DNA of 6,101 nt from positions 1 to 6,101 of the forward strand of contig DATENL010000073.1 in the NCBI GenBank assembly GCA_035275105.1, given 5' to 3'. The notes beneath the pieces are model-generated. The model was not told the origin of the DNA and searched no databases. It saw only the letters and a list, made by a program, of their open reading frames with translations. Source of the DNA: AC-37 sp035275105 (GTDB lineage: Bacteria; Actinomycetota; Thermoleophilia; Solirubrobacterales; Thermoleophilaceae). Below are positions 4,006-6,101 of the stretch, one piece after another. A program made the position numbers and the translations under genes. Positions within the stretch are counted from its first letter, which is position 1; each line of letters starts with the position of its first letter.

Positions 4006-5994
4006 ATGAGCGACGCGCGCCTGCCCGAGCCCGACCGCCCCTGGGTCATGCGGACCTACGCGGGCCACTCCACCGCCCGCGAGTCGAACGCCCTCTACCG
4101 CAAGAACATCGAGAAGGGCCAGACCGGCCTGTCGGTGGCGTTCGACCTTCCCACGCAGACCGGCTACGACCCCGATCACGAGCTCTCGCGCGGCGAGGTC
4201 GGCAAGGTCGGCGTCTCGATCGCGCACAAGGGCGACATGCACTCGCTGCTCGACGGGATCCCGCTCGCCGAGATGAACACGTCGATGACGATCAACGCGA
4301 CCGCCGCCTGGCTGCTCGCGCTCTACATGACCGTCGCCGAGGAGAACGGGGTCGACCGCGACGTGCTCCAGGGCACCACGCAGAACGACATCATCAAGGA
4401 GTTCCTGTCGCGCGGGACGTACGCCTTCCCGCCCGGGCCGTCGATGCGGCTGATCGCGGACATGATCGCGTTCACGGTCGACGAGGTGCCCAAGTGGAAC
4501 CCGATCAACATCTGCTCGTACCACCTCCAGGAGGCGGGGGCGACCCCGGTCCAGGAGATCGCGTACTCGCTGTCCACGGCGCGCGCGGTGCTGGACCAGG
4601 TGCGCGAGCGGGTCGACGACGAGACGTTCCCGCGCGTCTTCGGCCGGATGTCGTTCTTCGTCAACGCGGGCATCCGCTTCGTCGAGGAGCACGCCAAGCT
4701 GCGCGCGATGTCGGAGCTGTGGCGCGAGCTCGGCCGCGAGCGCTACGGCGTCGAGGACGAGCGCTTCCTGCGCTTCCGCTACGGCGTCCAGGTGAACTCG
4801 CTCGGGCTCACCGAGGCGCAGCCCGAGAACAACGTGATCCGGATCGTGCTGGAGGCGCTGGCCGTGACGCTCGGCCGCGACGCGCGCGCCCGGGCGATCC
4901 AGCTCCCGGCCTGGAACGAGGCGCTCGGCCTGCCGCGGCCGTGGGATCAGCAGTGGTCGCTGCGGATCCAGCAAATCCTCGCGCTCGAGACCGACCTGCT
5001 CGAGTACCCCGACGTCTTCGAGGGCTCGAAGGTGATGGACGGGCTCGTCGGCGAGCTGACGGAGGGTGCCCGCGCCGAGATGGCGGTGGTCGAGGAGCAC
5101 GGCGGTGCGGTCAAGGCCGTCGACTACATGAAGACCCAGCTCGTGGAGTCACACCGCGAGCGCGTCGGGCGGATCGAGCGCGGCGAGCTCAAGGTGATCG
5201 GCCAGAACGTGTTCACCGCCACCGAGGCGTCCCCGCTGCAGGAGGGCGAGGACGGCGGGATCCTCACGGTCGACCCGAACGTCGAGCGCGACCAGATCGA
5301 GGCGATCGAGCGCTGGCGCGAGCAGCGCGACGACGCCGCGGTGCAGGCGGCGCTCGCCGAGCTGCGAGCCGCCGCCGAGGACGAGGACGCGAACGTGATG
5401 CCGGCCACGCTGGCCGCCGCGCGCGCCGGCGTCACGACCGGCGAGTGGGCCGCGACCCTGCGCGAGGTGTTCGGCGAGTACCGCGCGCCCACCGGCGTAG
5501 ACGGCGCCGCCGCGGCGCCCGACGACGCCGACCTGACCGAGCTGCGGGAGCGCGTCGAGCGCGTCTCCGAGGCGCTCGGCAGGCGGGTCAAGATCCTCGT
5601 CGGCAAGCCGGGCCTCGACGGGCACTCGAACGGCGCCGAGCAGATCGCGGTCCGCGCCCGCGACGCGGGCATGGACGTCGTCTACGAGGGCATTCGCCTC
5701 ACCCCGGCGCGCATCGCCGCCACCGCCGTGCAGGAGGGCGTGCACGTGGTCGGCCTGTCGATCCTGTCGGGCTCCCACCGCGAGCTGATTCCCGAGGTGC
5801 TGCGCGAGCTCGAGCAGGCGGGCGCGAACGTGCCGGTGGTCGTGGGAGGGATCATCCCGCCGGCCGACGAGCGCTGGCTGCTCGACGCGGGCGTTGCGCG
5901 CGTCTACACGCCGAAGGACTTCGAGATCACCCGGATCATGGGCGACATCGTGGAGCTGGTCGCCGACCACCACTCCGCCGCCGCCGCCGCTTGA
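4006..5994 (+). CDS. ecm: Ethylmalonyl-CoA mutase-like, coenzyme B12-dependent (MeaA type)
   Basis: The 662-residue enzyme fuses the catalytic acyl-CoA mutase barrel (about 10-410) to a C-terminal cobalamin-binding domain (about 526-655). RTYAGHSTARESNALYR (16-32) and FDLPTQTGYDPDHELSRGEVGKVGV closely match MeaA/ethylmalonyl-CoA mutases. R136 (LSRGTY) and H173 (SYHLQEAG) are 37 residues apart, as are the substrate-binding Arg207 and catalytic His244 of methylmalonyl-CoA mutase; the arginine argues for a free-carboxylate substrate and against isobutyryl-CoA mutase, which has glutamine. The B12 motif is GLDGHSNG (536-543) with H540 as cobalt ligand, then LSGSH (587-591) and VGGIIPP (613-619). 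It would convert ethylmalonyl-CoA to methylsuccinyl-CoA in the ethylmalonyl-CoA pathway of acetate and C2 assimilation or precursor supply. A related mutase substrate cannot be excluded. The ATG at 4006 is the first start that fits the family; frames open upstream are antisense to the hydrolase. It overlaps the GTPase gene by 4 bp. Confidence 0.88.
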   Translation: MSDARLPEPDRPWVMRTYAGHSTARESNALYRKNIEKGQTGLSVAFDLPTQTGYDPDHELSRGEVGKVGVSIAHKGDMHSLLDGIPLAEMNTSMTINATAAWLLALYMTVAEENGVDRDVLQGTTQNDIIKEFLSRGTYAFPPGPSMRLIADMIAFTVDEVPKWNPINICSYHLQEAGATPVQEIAYSLSTARAVLDQVRERVDDETFPRVFGRMSFFVNAGIRFVEEHAKLRAMSELWRELGRERYGVEDERFLRFRYGVQVNSLGLTEAQPENNVIRIVLEALAVTLGRDARARAIQLPAWNEALGLPRPWDQQWSLRIQQILALETDLLEYPDVFEGSKVMDGLVGELTEGARAEMAVVEEHGGAVKAVDYMKTQLVESHRERVGRIERGELKVIGQNVFTATEASPLQEGEDGGILTVDPNVERDQIEAIERWREQRDDAAVQAALAELRAAAEDEDANVMPATLAAARAGVTTGEWAATLREVFGEYRAPTGVDGAAAAPDDADLTELRERVERVSEALGRRVKILVGKPGLDGHSNGAEQIAVRARDAGMDVVYEGIRLTPARIAATAVQEGVHVVGLSILSGSHRELIPEVLRELEQAGANVPVVVGGIIPPADERWLLDAGVARVYTPKDFEITRIMGDIVELVADHHSAAAAA

Positions 5995-6101
5995 CCGTCG
6001 AAGAAGCGGCCGCTCTGGGTGGGCGCCTCCGCGACGGCGACCGCGGCGCGGCGCCGGCCGCGCTGAACGCGATCGAGGACCGCTCGCCGGCCGGGCGCGA
6101 G
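5991..6101 (+). CDS. meaB: MeaB/ArgK-type G-protein chaperone of the mutase, N-terminus only
   Basis: Only 37 residues are visible before the window ends. The TTG at 5991 overlaps the mutase stop (TTGA). The stretch LGGRLRDGDRGAAPAALNAIEDRSPAGRE resembles the N-terminal helix region of MeaB-type GTPases (usual pattern: a leucine-rich helix, G-D-R, then A-L-x-x-I-E-x-x-x-P). These proteins gate cofactor loading and reactivation of B12-dependent acyl-CoA mutases. The GTPase motifs lie outside the window, so the call rests on this short match plus the expected position after a mutase. Confidence 0.7.
   Translation, partial: MTVEEAAALGGRLRDGDRGAAPAALNAIEDRSPAGRE

Noticed and set aside
3982..5100. 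Minus-strand open frame extending the hydrolase upstream, antisense to the mutase
   Set aside because: The sequence is arginine-, leucine- and histidine-rich shadow coding opposite a highly conserved enzyme. The MBL fold starts at the GTG at 3981.
5149..5973. Long minus-strand open frame opposite the B12 domain
   Set aside because: It lies antisense to the clear GLDGHSNG cobalamin domain and shows no recognisable motif; such frames are expected in GC-rich DNA.
5974..5991. GCC repeat at the end of the mutase gene, possible unstable trinucleotide repeat
   Set aside because: It is only about five codons of an alanine tail and has no sign of expansion or regulatory use.

Overview
The window looks like chromosomal DNA from a high-GC actinobacterium. 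The GC-rich third codon positions, the ethylmalonyl-CoA-type mutase followed by a MeaB-type GTPase, and genes that start without a ribosome binding site all fit this. A Thermoleophilia (Solirubrobacterales-like) source is my guess from overall style, not something the sequence proves. No tRNA, rRNA, CRISPR array, insertion sequence or phage gene is visible, and coding density is very high.

Layout. (1) Bases 1-1691, minus strand: an AraC-family regulator overlaps by 4 bp (ATGA) a fatty-acyl-AMP-ligase-like adenylating enzyme that runs off the left edge. (2) Bases 1692-1820: a divergent intergenic region with promoter-like elements and a short inverted repeat. (3) Bases 1821-2882, plus strand: two tandem, lysine-rich secreted proteins. 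They are paralogs of a family I cannot name, and the second has its own well-formed promoter. (4) Bases 2879-3981, minus strand: a metallo-beta-lactamase-fold hydrolase overlaps by 4 bp (GTGA) a ClpS-like N-degron adaptor. The clpS stop and the stop of the second secreted gene share one CTAG palindrome. (5) Bases 4006-6101, plus strand: a one-chain B12-dependent acyl-CoA mutase, best read as ethylmalonyl-CoA mutase, overlaps by 4 bp (TTGA) the start of its probable MeaB-type GTPase chaperone, which is cut by the right edge.

How the parts relate. Three two-gene units each appear translationally coupled by a 4-bp start/stop overlap: regulator plus acyl-AMP ligase, hydrolase plus ClpS, and mutase plus GTPase. 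The mutase and hydrolase genes diverge with only 24 bp between their start codons. That gap holds two opposed -10-like hexamers, each placed so that transcription would begin at or beside the start codon, which suggests leaderless mRNAs and mutually exclusive promoters. Known biology links the mutase and GTPase directly. The hydrolase-ClpS pairing and the tandem secreted paralogs are the parts with the least explanation.
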